Of a DNA stretch of 64,000 bases, positions 45,567-56,139 are shown piece by piece. The stretch is from positions 62,001-126,000 of the forward strand of contig NADL03000092.1 in the NCBI GenBank assembly GCA_002205965.3. The letters are read 5' to 3'. A model generated the notes under the pieces. That model ran no database searches and was not told the DNA's origin. It worked only from the letters and a program-made list of their open reading frames with translations. Source of the stretch: Kappaphycus alvarezii. Its lineage: Eukaryota; Rhodophyta; Florideophyceae; Gigartinales; Solieriaceae. Numbering within the stretch: the first letter of the stretch is position 1; the number at the start of each line of letters is the position of its first letter. A program made the position numbers and the translations under genes.

Positions 45567-47996
45567 CCTTCAGGCCAGCCATTAAGCAGGCCCCATTGGA
45601 CATGACGGCTGCTGCAGCGTGCCTTTGCATCAAAACCCCCCGAACCTTTCCAAAAAAGTGCATTTCGACACAGTAGTGCGTGAGAAACCGCACTCTCTAA
45701 AAATTGTCTGATATTTATTGTAATTGATATCATGCCGTAGTTCCGTATGCCACTTGGAGTTAGGGTTCATAGGTGTCGTGAATTCCAAGGTAAATAAAAG
45801 CAGAGTGGCGCTTGCGGGCGACTCTAAAAAAAACAAAAGTGTTTTTGCTGACTGGGTCTGAGTTGACGCTAGATGAATTGTTTGCTACCTTTTACTCACT
45901 GCAGTGCGGCAAATAGTACTACTTATACATAATTCTGGCACCGCCGACTAGCCCTAGCATGCGCGGCAAGTTTTGTCTATTAGAATAAAAATCTTTAAGG
46001 GTATCCATAAATATCCACTATAGTAAATATCTATAGGTTCTGTGGCCTGGATAGACCTGAAACAGATGTAAATATCAATGGAATATCTACTGTATAGATA
46101 GAGTAGAATTACACCCTTATACGTAAAAGGGTACAGGGGCGAGGAATACAGTACAGTGCAAGATTCGCGCAAGACGCATATGCGTGGGTTTTTATAAAAT
46201 ACGAATCCAAGCTTTCTCATCACTCACGGCAAAGCAACCCCGTTTACCCTTGAATCCTATCGCAGACGATCTTTTTATACAATAAACGACCTATCGGTTT
46301 CCTTTTACCATTTAATTTTTGGAATAGAAAAATATAGCACAGAATTCGTTAGCCTGCTCTTAGTTCCAAAGTCGTACTCTAAGCAGTTCAACTGGACCAC
46401 GACAGTAAAAACTAGATGTGAATGGAACAACAATATTACATGTATTTTTCCTGCCGCAAAATTTAACAATATTTCTGTAACACAACTGGGTAGTAGGACT
46501 TGTTCGCTATCTTCATCCAAGTTTTCTATTACATACTGGTGTGGCAGAGAAATAGGATCGTTCTGGATGCATCTAAAGTACTGAAAATCACATGACCTAC
46601 TTTATTGCTTCGTATTTATTTTTCCCTCCATTGTTTTTAATTGCCATGGTGCCCCACCCCATTGTTCTCTTTGCTTATTGTGTTCCAGGCAGTACTAATA
46701 TCTAGCCAAAACTCTAGTTTCTTAAACATTCTCATGCGTTGGGACAAGTATAGAGGTTCTATAGTAGAGCTACAGAAACGTCTATAAAGGAGGGGACACA
46801 TATGGGTTCTTTAAATAGCTTTGGTACACTCTATTGGCCCTTTGCCTCCATCTTTCTAAAACCCACCAACACAGTCTCCAATACTCCGTAACCAGCACCC
46901 TGAATATCTCCCTCTCTATGTCACAAAAAATCGTCATTCAAATAAGCCCGAACAAATGTTTTGATGTGGCTAAACTAGAAAAAATACCAAAATGCCTTTT
47001 ATAGTTGATTTAATGTTTAAATATAATTCGGGAGAGTGAAGTTTGCGTGCATAGCGTAATATATGAATTACTAATTCTTCTAAACTGGGAGGGATATTTC
47101 GGCTGAGCTTCCTTGATGACTGGGCTACCTTAAATAAGCTTCCTTGTAAAAGAAATGTCGTTTCCTTACACAACCATCTCAAAAGTAAAGAATAATATGA
47201 AGAATCATTCCAAAAGAATGGTGATACAAATAATTCGAGGCGAGTCTTATAGTTAAAATTGAGGTCCCTTGTACGGTATATACATTTATTTTTGTAATTA
47301 GTCGACGGCCTCAGCTCCAAATATTATCATCGATACAATCTCTGAAAAATTGTGCAAAGCCTTATTTCGTATGTCGTTTGTCTATGAGATTTAAAATGAG
47401 AACAAATGTGTATGACACAAATTTTTTATTTAAATCGCAAAAAGGGTTTGATTTGGTTCCTTAAAATTTGAAAGGTGCGGTTTGGCTATCCCCCGTTGTA
47501 TGCTAAACGTGTTCAAGGTAATGGGTAGTGTTACTCGTGCGTCTAAATAACTGACTCAAAGCCTAACAGCAGGCATGATGCATTAGAAATCACTGCTACT
47601 ACCACATGCCTTTGGGTTAAAACCGCCCGAACGGCCCCGTAATTGCAAAAAATGATAATTAAATTATTCGCGAGTAAATGCTAAACAAATTATTAAACAG
47701 AATACATGAGTACTCTTTTTTGAACAGTAAGGAACGCCTCATGCGCTTGGGGTAGTACTGTACTCGCCTAGTAAGAACGACTGAAGTTCAAGGATCACGA
47801 GAGGGGAACAGCGGCAAGAGAATTATTCGAGGGATATGAAGGGTCGGGAGGGTCGGAGGTGCAAGGGTTCGAGATTTCTGTGGCATACAACTACTCTGTA
47901 GTATCTCCTCCGCCCTGTAAAACACCTGAAACCTTCCAACAGCACACGTGTCTGCTTCTAGAAATTTCGCTCGTACTGTCCTATAGCCCGATTGCT

Positions 47997-48130
47997 GTAA
48001 CTTTATGGCATCAGTAAAACGGGTGTCCGCTGCAGGATCCGACTATACTGCTAGCTAAGTGCTAACTGGGTGGTCCATGTCGGCCACGTGCAGCGTTATT
48101 CTGGTAATTTACTGGCCGTTATATAAAAGG
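47997..48130 (+). repeat. element edge (probable LTR piece) with TATA box
   Basis: 47997-48095 recurs inverted at 35269-35367, and its first 47 bp recur at 21848-21894. A TATA box (TATATAAAAG) follows at 48120-48129, about 130 bp before a gag-like ATG at 48258, as expected for an LTR promoter of the gypsy family represented at 54.8 kb. Confidence 0.65.
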
Positions 48131-48257
48131 ACAGAACAACAACGTTTTCCCCAATCCGACATTTCCCCACCTCCTTTTCTCCGATCACCATCACCCCTTC
48201 CTCTGCGTCGCGCTCCTTTCCCGCGACTCGCACGCGACCCTACATCTGTGTCCTCAA

Positions 48258-48560
48258 CATGGTACTTCTGCCGAGGGGAGGTGACGCTACTGCAGCTGCA
48301 CCGACCTACATATTTTGAGGGGACTTAGACGTTAATAAGTTATTTTTCTCCTTGAGAACGTCGTGATGCGCGATAAAAATGAGAAATGTAAGTTGTTCGA
48401 GCTTCTGTTCCACCTAGATGGCGAAGCGCTCGAATTTTTCTTCCAGACGTTTAGGAACGAGAATGGAGATCTTTTGCCAGTGTTAGAAAAAGCCACTGAG
48501 CGCACCTTAATCGCCATCGTAGCACATTACTGCTGGAAACTTTGCAATTTCTACATATCA
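48258..48560 (+). pseudogene. gypsy gag N-terminal fragment
   Basis: It starts MVLLPRGGDATAAAPTYIF, and after two frame changes continues KCKLFELLFHLDGEALEFFFQTF. This parallels the gag start at 54787 (MVLLRRTDTPSASCVVFDG, then TTLLAYLDDATFDFYYDIF), so a related element left its 5' end here. Coding stops at about 48560, where copia sequence takes over. Confidence 0.6.
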
Positions 48561-48639
48561 ATGGCATACCGTCATCAGCCATACACCCACGACCAACCAG
48601 TATATGCTAGGGGGAGTAACCAAACTTTAACGGAGGGCT

Positions 48640-49869
48640 ACCACACCCTAACCACACTGGACTCCTGCTTCGCAACATATATGCCACACCACCTGCCACC
48701 CACACCTACACCGGACTCATCGCTCACCTCATAGCACACGGCTACACCGAAAGCAAAACTGACCCCTGCTTGTTCCACAAATTCCATAATGGCGCCCCTT
48801 CCCTCATTGCAGTCAGTATGGACGACTTCCAACCCATATCCGCAAACCAGCCCAACATGAATGAAATATTCACTCTTCTTAAAAAAAATACAACACCTCG
48901 AATCTAGGATACCCCAAAACATACTTGAAACGGAACTTCAACACAACACCAGAGGGAAACATCCACATATCCCAGCCACATGCCATCCACGCCCTCCTCC
49001 ATCGAACAAAAATAATCCACAGCAATCCATGCTACACCTTAGTCCCCCAGAACACAAACTGGCCGTATGCCGCGGACGCGACAAAACTACCATCGAAAGA
49101 AGGCAAACATTTCCAATCTATACTGGGAGACCGCCGCCACTTGACAGATAGCATACGACCGGATATCCAATTCGGAGTGAAAAAGTTAGCAGAAAATATG
49201 CACAAGCCGACCACGCCAAACTATCGACTACTGCGCTGGCTCATGCAATATCCAAACATAACTAAGCACCATGGCATACTGTACGAACGAGGCACCCAGC
49301 CCAGGCAGACCGCTCAATCACTCATCACGTATACTCATCTCGTATACAGATGTGGACTTGGCAAACACCCAATCGCACCACTCTCGTACTGGAATCATCC
49401 ATACCATCTTTGGTGCCCTACTCGCATGAAGCACCGTCAAGCAACGTACTGTAGCCAGAAGTACCTGGGAAGCTGAGTATCTTGCTGTACCCGAAGCTAT
49501 CCACGAAACTCAATAGCTAAGACGCCTACTCCACGATTGTCAGAATTACAACGTGAAGCCCACGAAGGCACTAATCGACAACCAAGCGGCACTGCAACTT
49601 GCGAACCACACGGCTCCCACCATACACCCTAAATTAATTGACACCCCCACTTGTGCGACCATGTCCAGAAGAAAAACATCTCAGTTCCCTACATACCGTT
49701 GGAACACAACGCGGCCGACACACTGACGAAAGGGGGAAATTTAGGGTGGTTTCAATCCATGAAAAATATGGTCAGCTGTTCCTTGAGGAATGTCGTGATG
49801 TGGATAAAGGCTTACAATGTAAAGCATTGGAGGGAAGCCATCAAAACGCGAGAAAACTGGCTGGAGGCC
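48640..49869 (+). pseudogene. Ty1/copia pol fragment (RT end and RNase H)
   Basis: RT part near 48640-48880: YATPPATHTYTGLIAHLIAHGY, SKTDPCLFHKF and the catalytic-box region VSMDDF. It continues in another frame with YPKTYLKRNF, DSIRPDIQFGVKKLAENMHKPT and YRLLRWLMQY (48925-49476), which is the copia RT-RNase H connection. RNase H follows at about 49450-49740 in broken frames (DNQAALQLANHTAP, VPYIPLEHNAADTLTKGG). It is unrelated at DNA level to the copia at 4450. No LTRs were found and both ends abut other element fragments. Confidence 0.8.
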
Positions 49870-50886
49870 GGCCGGCCAACACGCCGCATAGGACATCGCT
49901 GCCGCTGCGGCATGACGCTGTGTTAAGACTTCTTTTACCTTTGCGTAGGTCTCCCTCGCCCTCGTAGCGACGTTGCTTGCGACGTCGGTTAACAACGCGT
50001 GGGCGTCCGGGTGTCATCCTCCGAGGGTAGAGATAGGGACGGGTACCAGCCTACTTCTGCCGGAAGACGCGATAAAGGACTCGTATCTTCTGTGTTTCGC
50101 CGATCTTGCTGCGTTATGCGAGGTGAGTGGGTTGACGTCCGTACTCTCCTGTTCGAAGGCACTCGGGGGTTGACGAAGGTGACATCGAAGAAGTCTGTTC
50201 CGCCAGTTCGTCCCATTGCGCGAATATCAAGTCTTGTGCATGGACCCCTTCTCGCGGCTCGATGACTGGATGTCGCGTAGCTTTCCTGAGATCGCTCGCC
50301 AATAAACGAACCTGACGGTCTTATCTTCGCGTCCTTTCGCCCCCGTGCAAGCAGTGCAACAGATGGTCGCCGAAACAGTCGAGAGTTTCGGGGCAGTTCC
50401 GCTTGGGGCATGGTGTTTCCGGAGGGAAAAGCGGGACTTGGCCATAGTTTTGGAACCATATTGAGAATTCTCATGGTTCAATGCTAGTCTTAAAGCCAGG
50501 AGATGGGGTGCAGTACACTCAATCTTTCGCGCCGGGGAGCCCCATGGAAGCACGGAAGGCCTTCCGTCTGTTGTCGCCCACATCGATCTCTTCCTGCACC
50601 CGCTCGTGGATGGCGTCCGATAGTGTCTTCTGTGATGGTGTTTTGTTTGAGCAGAGGGCACTAAAGGGGGAGAATCCTGGACTGGGAGCAAGAGAGGGAC
50701 CAAATCTGGTGCGCCTCCACGATGTCTCGGTACGTTGCGAGGTCCGTAATTGCCGCTGGAAGGAGGGCTGCACACAGCCTGTTGGACGCTGCGCTGGAGG
50801 CGAGGAAGGCCGCAGCTGCAATTGACTTCGTCAAAGTGAGTCCAATTCGCACTGACGAAAGCACTAGGCAAAACAAAGATCGCCAC
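49741..50886 (-). pseudogene. retroelement reverse-transcriptase C-terminal remnant, copy B
   Basis: Minus strand, shifting frames, in order: SIAAAAFLASSAASNRLCAALLP; SDAIHERVQEEIDVGDNRRKAF; a Cys/His cluster (CPKRNC, then DCFGDHLLHC); VRLLASDLRKATRHPVIEP; DFFDVTFVNPRV; NPLTSHNAARSAKHRRYESF; and a C-terminal helical part LTDVASNVATRARETYAKVKEVL. This order (C-P...C...GDH...C, then Asp-rich beta strands, then K...Y and a helical end) is typical of the C-terminal region of many RT-bearing retroelement proteins in algae and fungi. An adjacent frame up to 51083 begins with a membrane-like segment (VLVPLSVILILVLLAFMVPL) and may be unrelated. Stops make the block non-coding. Confidence 0.6.
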
Positions 50887-51083
50887 ACACTGCGCTCAAC
50901 GGAAGATTTGCCACATGCCTTTAGCAGACTCACAACACCCTCCCACCCCAACCTCAACAGAGAGCGTGACCCACTGCGTGGATTCGATCCATCGTTTTCA
51001 CCCAAGACTGTCAAAGGAACCATAAACGCCAACAAAACGAGGATCAAAATCACGCTCAAAGGAACCAAGACAGCCCGTCCCAA

Positions 51084-51496
51084 AAGTAAAACAATATAAA
51101 GGCTCGCCGTCGGATCAGATGTTAGATGAAGTATAGAGGCTTCGTTCTACGATCCTACATGTTCGAATATGTCAATGTCAATGGCAATGGCGACGGGGAC
51201 GAGTTGAATGTCTTTTTGTTGGCATAGGTAGAAGTAATGTACCACTTTGTTTCGAGAGTGGAAGCACCGCAGTCAGCAAGGGTTTGGTAAGGAATCGTGA
51301 TCCGAATTCATACAGCACTGTACAGTAAATTATGTACCAGCTGTACTTTTTTCTTGACAAAGAAAGCATGGTCATCATTTTCGCATTTTACTGTAGATGG
51401 TTACATCATATTGCAAATGATCCCATATCGGATATTGAAGCTAGCCGCGCAAAGTAGCCAGTCTCTTCCACCAACAGCTCCAATGCAAACTCCCGC
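51084..51496. promoter_or_regulatory. upstream region of the 728-aa gene
   Basis: AT-rich, no clear TATA box at the 110-bp position. It contains TACAGTA-type words near 51317-51340. The ATG at 51497 is the first in the long frame. Confidence 0.35.
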
Positions 51497-53683
51497 ATGT
51501 CTTTCTTAATCGATGAGTGTCGCCGGGCGGAGATAGTCCTCTACATCACCGTCATCAACGGTATCCAACAAATCATCATCTTCTGGGTTACCCCGATTGC
51601 AGTTTACCTCAAACCCGGCTGGAACCTCCGCCTTCGCCGCATCGTTTCCACCACTGGCTTTATTGTCCTTGGACTTGTCCAGCTCTTCATTCGCATTCAG
51701 CACGCAAGGTCCATAACGGATGCTGTTTTCGGCGTCGCTCAATGCCCTCCCGCTCGAGTTGAATCTATTCATTCTTTCGCTTGGACGTACGCCCTCCAGC
51801 TTTGTTCCGTCCTCCTTTGGTCCCCGCTTTCTTGGTGCAGTCGCGTCCTCTCTGTCCCGACCCAATCTCATGTGCTAAAGTACCTCAAGTACACCCTACT
51901 CGTTCCGGTCCAACTTGTGCGGGCTCTTTTTTGGCTCACAGCAGCCACAGTGCTTCTCATCATGTGGCTTTCAACCTCCTGTCTTGCCATTGTCTTTCAC
52001 CTGCTCGTTATCCCCTTTGCCCTGTTTGCCTGCTTTATCGCGTCTCAGCTCCTGTTCATGTACATCGTGTTTGATGACGCCTACTTTCCTCCACGAGTAC
52101 ACAATGCCATTTCAGAGGCAATCACATTGATCCGGACCTTGCTCACTATCCGTCATTTGTTGCAAATCGTCGGCAAGGTGGCAGCGCTTTGTGGTGCCTT
52201 TTCCTGTCGCGATCGATGGTTTCGTCGCGACGCCTTGCGCACTCCTATCGCACAGGCTATCCAAGCAACTTACCCAGGCCTTATCGGCCCCATTTCCGCC
52301 GATGAATCGGATCTTACGGACGCCATCGCCGCCTTGCGCGGCTTGAACAATGTTTGGCAAGATTTACAAAATAAGCAGAACTTCATCGATGACCGCAACA
52401 CTATTGTATATGCGCTCTCTTACAAACATATTCCCGTGATTGAGGATGGCCAAATGATCCGGTTAGATCATACGCGGGCGGAAAATATACTGCGGAATTT
52501 GATGGCCGTTGTGAAAGAACATGGGTATCGACGGTTCATGCTGTGGTGTGATGGAGCGTCTGCGGTGGGCGTGCGGACGGATAGTGCATGGGTGGACATT
52601 GGGTTGTTGCCGTATGCAATTTACAGGACGGCGAGGGTGGAAACGCATGTGGATGGGGAGCAGATCACTACGAATCGCATGTGGTTGGAGCTGGAAAGGG
52701 GACTGTCACTGGGGAGTTGTGGCATGGATGTCATCGAGGAGTATATAAACGGGTCGAAGGTTAATTATTACTTTGAGGAAAGGGTACGCGGTCAGGGATG
52801 CAGGGCTATGGATGCCGTTCTTAGGGTTTCATCAAAGATAGCACAGGGTCAGTGTGAGTCATTTGAAGTTTCAAGAAAGGAGGATAAGGGTGATATTGCC
52901 CAGTGGGCGCGGAGGATGTTGTTGAGGTCAGGAATGAAGGAGATGAATGAAGTTTTGGGATGGCACGGGGACCTAGATGATAATCGAAGTGCAAAAGACT
53001 TGTTAATCCGCATAACCACCTTCACTCCCCGCAGGAACGACAAGTACACTGAGGCCGAGGTTATGGAGTTGCCGAATCGGAAGGAAAGCAGGGCGCAAAG
53101 CAACTCGGAGGAAGCAACAAGTGACCAGACGCCCGAGCGGACTGAGTATTGGTTGCGGTTGTTAGGGTTCACGGAAGAGGAGATTGAAACCCTCGAGAAC
53201 GAGGACTTGGGATTAACTCGGGCAAGATTTTACGCCGCGCGAAGGGGAGAGTGGAACCTGAACATTGCTTGTTTGCAAGGAAATTACTACACTAACATTA
53301 TAGAATTCGAAAACGTTGGACCAGACTTTTTGGGAAGGCACGAGGCCGACGTTGGGAAGCGATGGTTGGTCACGAACTCTCAAGTAGAGAAAAGCACAGA
53401 GATTGAAGAGTGGGTCAAGGAGTTGGCTGCGGAAATGTTTAAAGATCCGGAAGAGAAGGAACGCATATGGAACGTTGAAAAAGAGACGGAAACAAAGGTA
53501 CGAGATGACACCATTGCAGATTGGTACAGCGATATCTTCAAGGGGTTGAGTGCTTGGCGGAGGCATTACGATATTATCGCAGCTGAAAGAGATGCAGAGG
53601 AACAATTTGTCGAGTTCGGACCAGATAGGTTGCCAAATCACACGGCGGCACTCGAATACGGTTCGACTGTAAGCCTCTCCTAG
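51497..53683 (+). CDS. multi-pass membrane protein with a large soluble domain, possibly HET-like
   Basis: A 728-codon uninterrupted frame, the longest intact gene in the window. Hydrophobic segments at about residues 13-38, 46-67, 92-113, 131-157 and 158-192 suggest five or six membrane passes, followed by about 530 soluble residues. The stretch 328-405 reads ENILRNLMAVVKEHGYRRFMLWCD, then AWVDIGLLPYAIYRTARV and RMWLELERGL. This resembles the core of HET/TIR-like domains (W-x-D, then Y..A, then R-W..E), though without their usual C-I-N-Q motif. The rest is acidic, with EERTEYWLRLLGFTEEEIETLEN-like helices. Codon use and lack of stops support a real host gene. The membrane topology is well supported; the HET-like reading is inference. 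Confidence 0.75.
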   Translation: MSFLIDECRRAEIVLYITVINGIQQIIIFWVTPIAVYLKPGWNLRLRRIVSTTGFIVLGLVQLFIRIQHARSITDAVFGVAQCPPARVESIHSFAWTYALQLCSVLLWSPLSWCSRVLSVPTQSHVLKYLKYTLLVPVQLVRALFWLTAATVLLIMWLSTSCLAIVFHLLVIPFALFACFIASQLLFMYIVFDDAYFPPRVHNAISEAITLIRTLLTIRHLLQIVGKVAALCGAFSCRDRWFRRDALRTPIAQAIQATYPGLIGPISADESDLTDAIAALRGLNNVWQDLQNKQNFIDDRNTIVYALSYKHIPVIEDGQMIRLDHTRAENILRNLMAVVKEHGYRRFMLWCDGASAVGVRTDSAWVDIGLLPYAIYRTARVETHVDGEQITTNRMWLELERGLSLGSCGMDVIEEYINGSKVNYYFEERVRGQGCRAMDAVLRVSSKIAQGQCESFEVSRKEDKGDIAQWARRMLLRSGMKEMNEVLGWHGDLDDNRSAKDLLIRITTFTPRRNDKYTEAEVMELPNRKESRAQSNSEEATSDQTPERTEYWLRLLGFTEEEIETLENEDLGLTRARFYAARRGEWNLNIACLQGNYYTNIIEFENVGPDFLGRHEADVGKRWLVTNSQVEKSTEIEEWVKELAAEMFKDPEEKERIWNVEKETETKVRDDTIADWYSDIFKGLSAWRRHYDIIAAERDAEEQFVEFGPDRLPNHTAALEYGSTVSLS

Positions 53684-53775
53684 GGTAGGGACTACTGTAA
53701 TGAACACGAACAGCACAGCTGGGTGTAGCATCAGTAATACACACTAACAGTAAACGTGTCAATCAATATAACATC

Positions 53776-54434
53776 TACAGTACAGTACTGTACAGTGCGT
53801 GCATCCAGGAATTACCACTTTTCCATTTTAAATGTAAAAGTACAGTAGTGGCGACCCCGCTACAATTGGATATCTGCAGCCACTCCTCGAGGCTGGCTCC
53901 AGATTTCCAAATGTGGTCGTTCCTCCGATATCCTGCTTATTCCAATCGGCATCGACATCTATGGTGCCCTCGGGCCCAAAGGCGTACAGTTCTTCAGCCA
54001 CCTTGCCGCCCACGCCGCTAGGCGCCGCAATTCCCCTCCTCGTCAAGAGTTTCACGATTTCGTTTCCCGTTTCACCTTTTGCCTGCACGGCATGCAAGAC
54101 CGTCAGGTCCTCTCCCGACATCACTCAGATTAGTTTCTTTTTTCTCCTCCCCGGCGCCTCTGAGTGCTTGCTCCCACCGCCGTAAAGATGCCCCCCCAAA
54201 TGTGGACAAGCTGCAAATAAGGCCGATGTGCGTGTCGGACCCCGATTCCCGCCAAGATGCAACCCATCATCGCCAACCCGGCTTTGCAGCCCGTCCTCCG
54301 CCCTATTGCAGGTTCCCGCCAACAGGGGTAATCTGGATATCCGGTATTTCTGCAGGGTCCGGCACGCTATACCACATTTGGAAATCTGGTAAAGTGGTAA
54401 TTCCTCCTGGATGCACCCAGCACAGTACAGTACT
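53776..54434. mobile_element. small inverted-repeat element carrying an ankyrin-like ORF
   Basis: Left end 53776-53822 and right end 54391-54434 are inverted repeats (core GTGCATCCAGG...AATTACCACTTT, preceded by TACAGTAC-type words). A second exact 18-bp inverted pair lies inside (53899-53916 and 54372-54389). The total is about 660 bp, too short for a transposase, so it is non-autonomous. It sits directly downstream of the 728-aa gene. Confidence 0.65.
53828..54124 (-). pseudogene. ankyrin-repeat-like fragment within the inverted-repeat element
   Basis: The 98-codon minus-strand frame begins MMSGEDLTVLHAVQAKGETG and continues NEIVKLLTRRG. This fits one ankyrin repeat (T-LH-A...G...IV-LLL..G), and DVDADWNKQDIGGTT follows as the start of a next repeat. 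Ankyrin repeats mediate protein binding. The fragment is GC-rich compared with the flanks and ends abruptly, as expected for a captured gene piece. Low complexity of the match leaves doubt. Confidence 0.45.
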
Positions 54435-54581
54435 ATATGTTGAGGCAATTCTCTGGAAGGTGCATCTTATGTGATTTTAGGGATATCTGTGATGACTTTA
54501 TTGCTGTTTGCGAATGTACTTTCTAACTTTTCTTACCTCTTAGGTTTTAAGATCCCCCCCAGGTTTTAATGATTTTTTATG

Positions 54582-54620
54582 GTACAGTACAGTAGTGTAC
54601 AGTAGCTCACTACTGTACTG
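54582..54620. repeat. TACAGTA-type words
   Basis: GTACAGTACAGTAGTGTACAGTA and CTACTGTACTG fall within 40 bp, upstream of the second gypsy element. Confidence 0.7.
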
Positions 54621-54786
54621 GCGACTCTCGGCAACAGGCCGCTCGGGCGGCGGTTAAGTGTATATAGCTGGCATGTAAGCCGTTTAGACCTTTGGGGGGG
54701 GAGGCAGCGTTCGTTTCCCTAGCTCTTTCCCTTTTCTGAGAAAAACTGCTGTCTCTTTACCATTCCGGTACTCTCTCCTCCCTATC

Positions 54787-55930
54787 ATGGTACTCTTGCG
54801 CAGGACCGATACACCCAGCGCCAGCTGTGTCGTGTTCGACGGCACGGGCGACCAGCAAAAATTCTTATTTTTATTTAAAAATCTCGCGATGGCATCCAAA
54901 CCGGACAAGGAGAGATCCACTACTCTCCTCGCATACCTAGACGACGCAACGTTCGACTTCTACTACGATATTTTTGCGTTGAATGTTGAACTCTTTTCAG
55001 AAGCGAGAGTCTACCCCGAAGTCAGGCAGAAGTTTCTCGAGCATTTCGCGAAGGACGAGGGCCCTGAGGAAGTCATCTTTCAGGGTATAGAAGTTGGCCT
55101 TGAAGTACAAAAAGTTTTTGGTTCATTGAAATAAATAGAGCTCCTCTTTGAGAAAATAGGGATCGGCAACATCGGTAGGTTTAGACTCCTTCGCACCTAC
55201 GGCTGTCGACACTAGGAGTTGCAGTAGTCCTTGGAGTTCCGAGTACCTAAAGATTACTCGAGAATCTTCAAAATGCTGAGGGATTTTCACTCGAATTTTG
55301 TAGGTTTTATTAGTCCTTCGAGTCGTTTAAATGAAGTACCGCCGAGAAGGCTGCTGGTTCTTCGGGATTCAAGGTCGAAAAACATCTAAGACAAGGTGAA
55401 AGCTCTAGCTGAAGACCTCTCAAAACTAACGCTCTTTTTGAATAACATTAAGGGAGATGACGGAGTTGCACAATCTTCAGCCCCCAGTAAGAACAATCGG
55501 GTCCGCCAATGCTCTTACTGCAATAAACTTGGCCATAAGGCAATGAATTGCGAAGAGAAACCGCATCGTAATACCCGCTGTTCTCCTAGTAGAACGATGT
55601 GTCAATCAGATGCTAAGCGCTGGTATTACGGTTGATTAAAGACTGTGGCTCGTCAAGAAGCCACTGAGAAAAAAGAAGACGGGGAACGAGGTGGCAGAGT
55701 TAATGTTCTCCGAGAAGACTCGCCGGAAATCGATTCGTCACAGGATGAAGGCTTCAATCTCGCGAGGAGAAATGTCGACGAAGAGATACCTAAAAATCAC
55801 CGTCAGGATGACCATAGGGGCATTCCGATGTCTCGTCTCGTCACTGGACCCCAAGCTCGCGCTATGCAGCTGGGCCAAGCCCTAACTCCGGAAGAAATTC
55901 GAAATGTTAACCTTAAGAAGAAGGCGTAGA
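54787..55930 (+). pseudogene. gypsy-2 gag with zinc knuckle
   Basis: ATG at 54787, 115 codons open (MVLLRRTDTPSASCVVFDG; AYLDDATFDFYYDIF), stopping at 55134. Further gag-like sequence follows in other frames, and a CCHC knuckle CSYCNKLGHKAMNC is encoded at 55510-55551. The downstream frame 55645-55929 is charged and probably the gag-protease linker. Confidence 0.7.
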
Positions 55931-56139
55931 AATCGAACCGCGGGAAAGAGAAATCAAACAAGCTGCAGGAATACGTCGGAAAATTTGACGTTTTTTCCGA
56001 GGATGGAAACGCAAATTGTGGTTTGACATTCGGTCAGCTTCTTCTTGAAGATGCTCAGGGAGCTACCAAAGTTATGCGCAGTTTGTTTGGAAAACGGTCT
56101 ACTTCAAGTATCGTAGTCGTTTCGAATGACGGTACTAGT

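Larger units (their letters stand above)
43494..47996. other. AT-rich region with short dispersed repeats, no confident gene
   Basis: No recognised coding region. The repeat pair at 44185 and 45448 is listed separately. Fragments with the words CTCAAAAA, CCGAAC and ACTCTCTAAAA (45374-45430, 45640-45710, 47620-47640) look like further decayed relatives. 46-47.9 kb is AT-rich with a few TACAGTA words (46148, 47757). Confidence 0.4.

Noticed and set aside
50722..51099. 125-codon plus-strand frame
   Set aside because: Lies opposite the reverse-transcriptase remnant, whose motif order is better supported.
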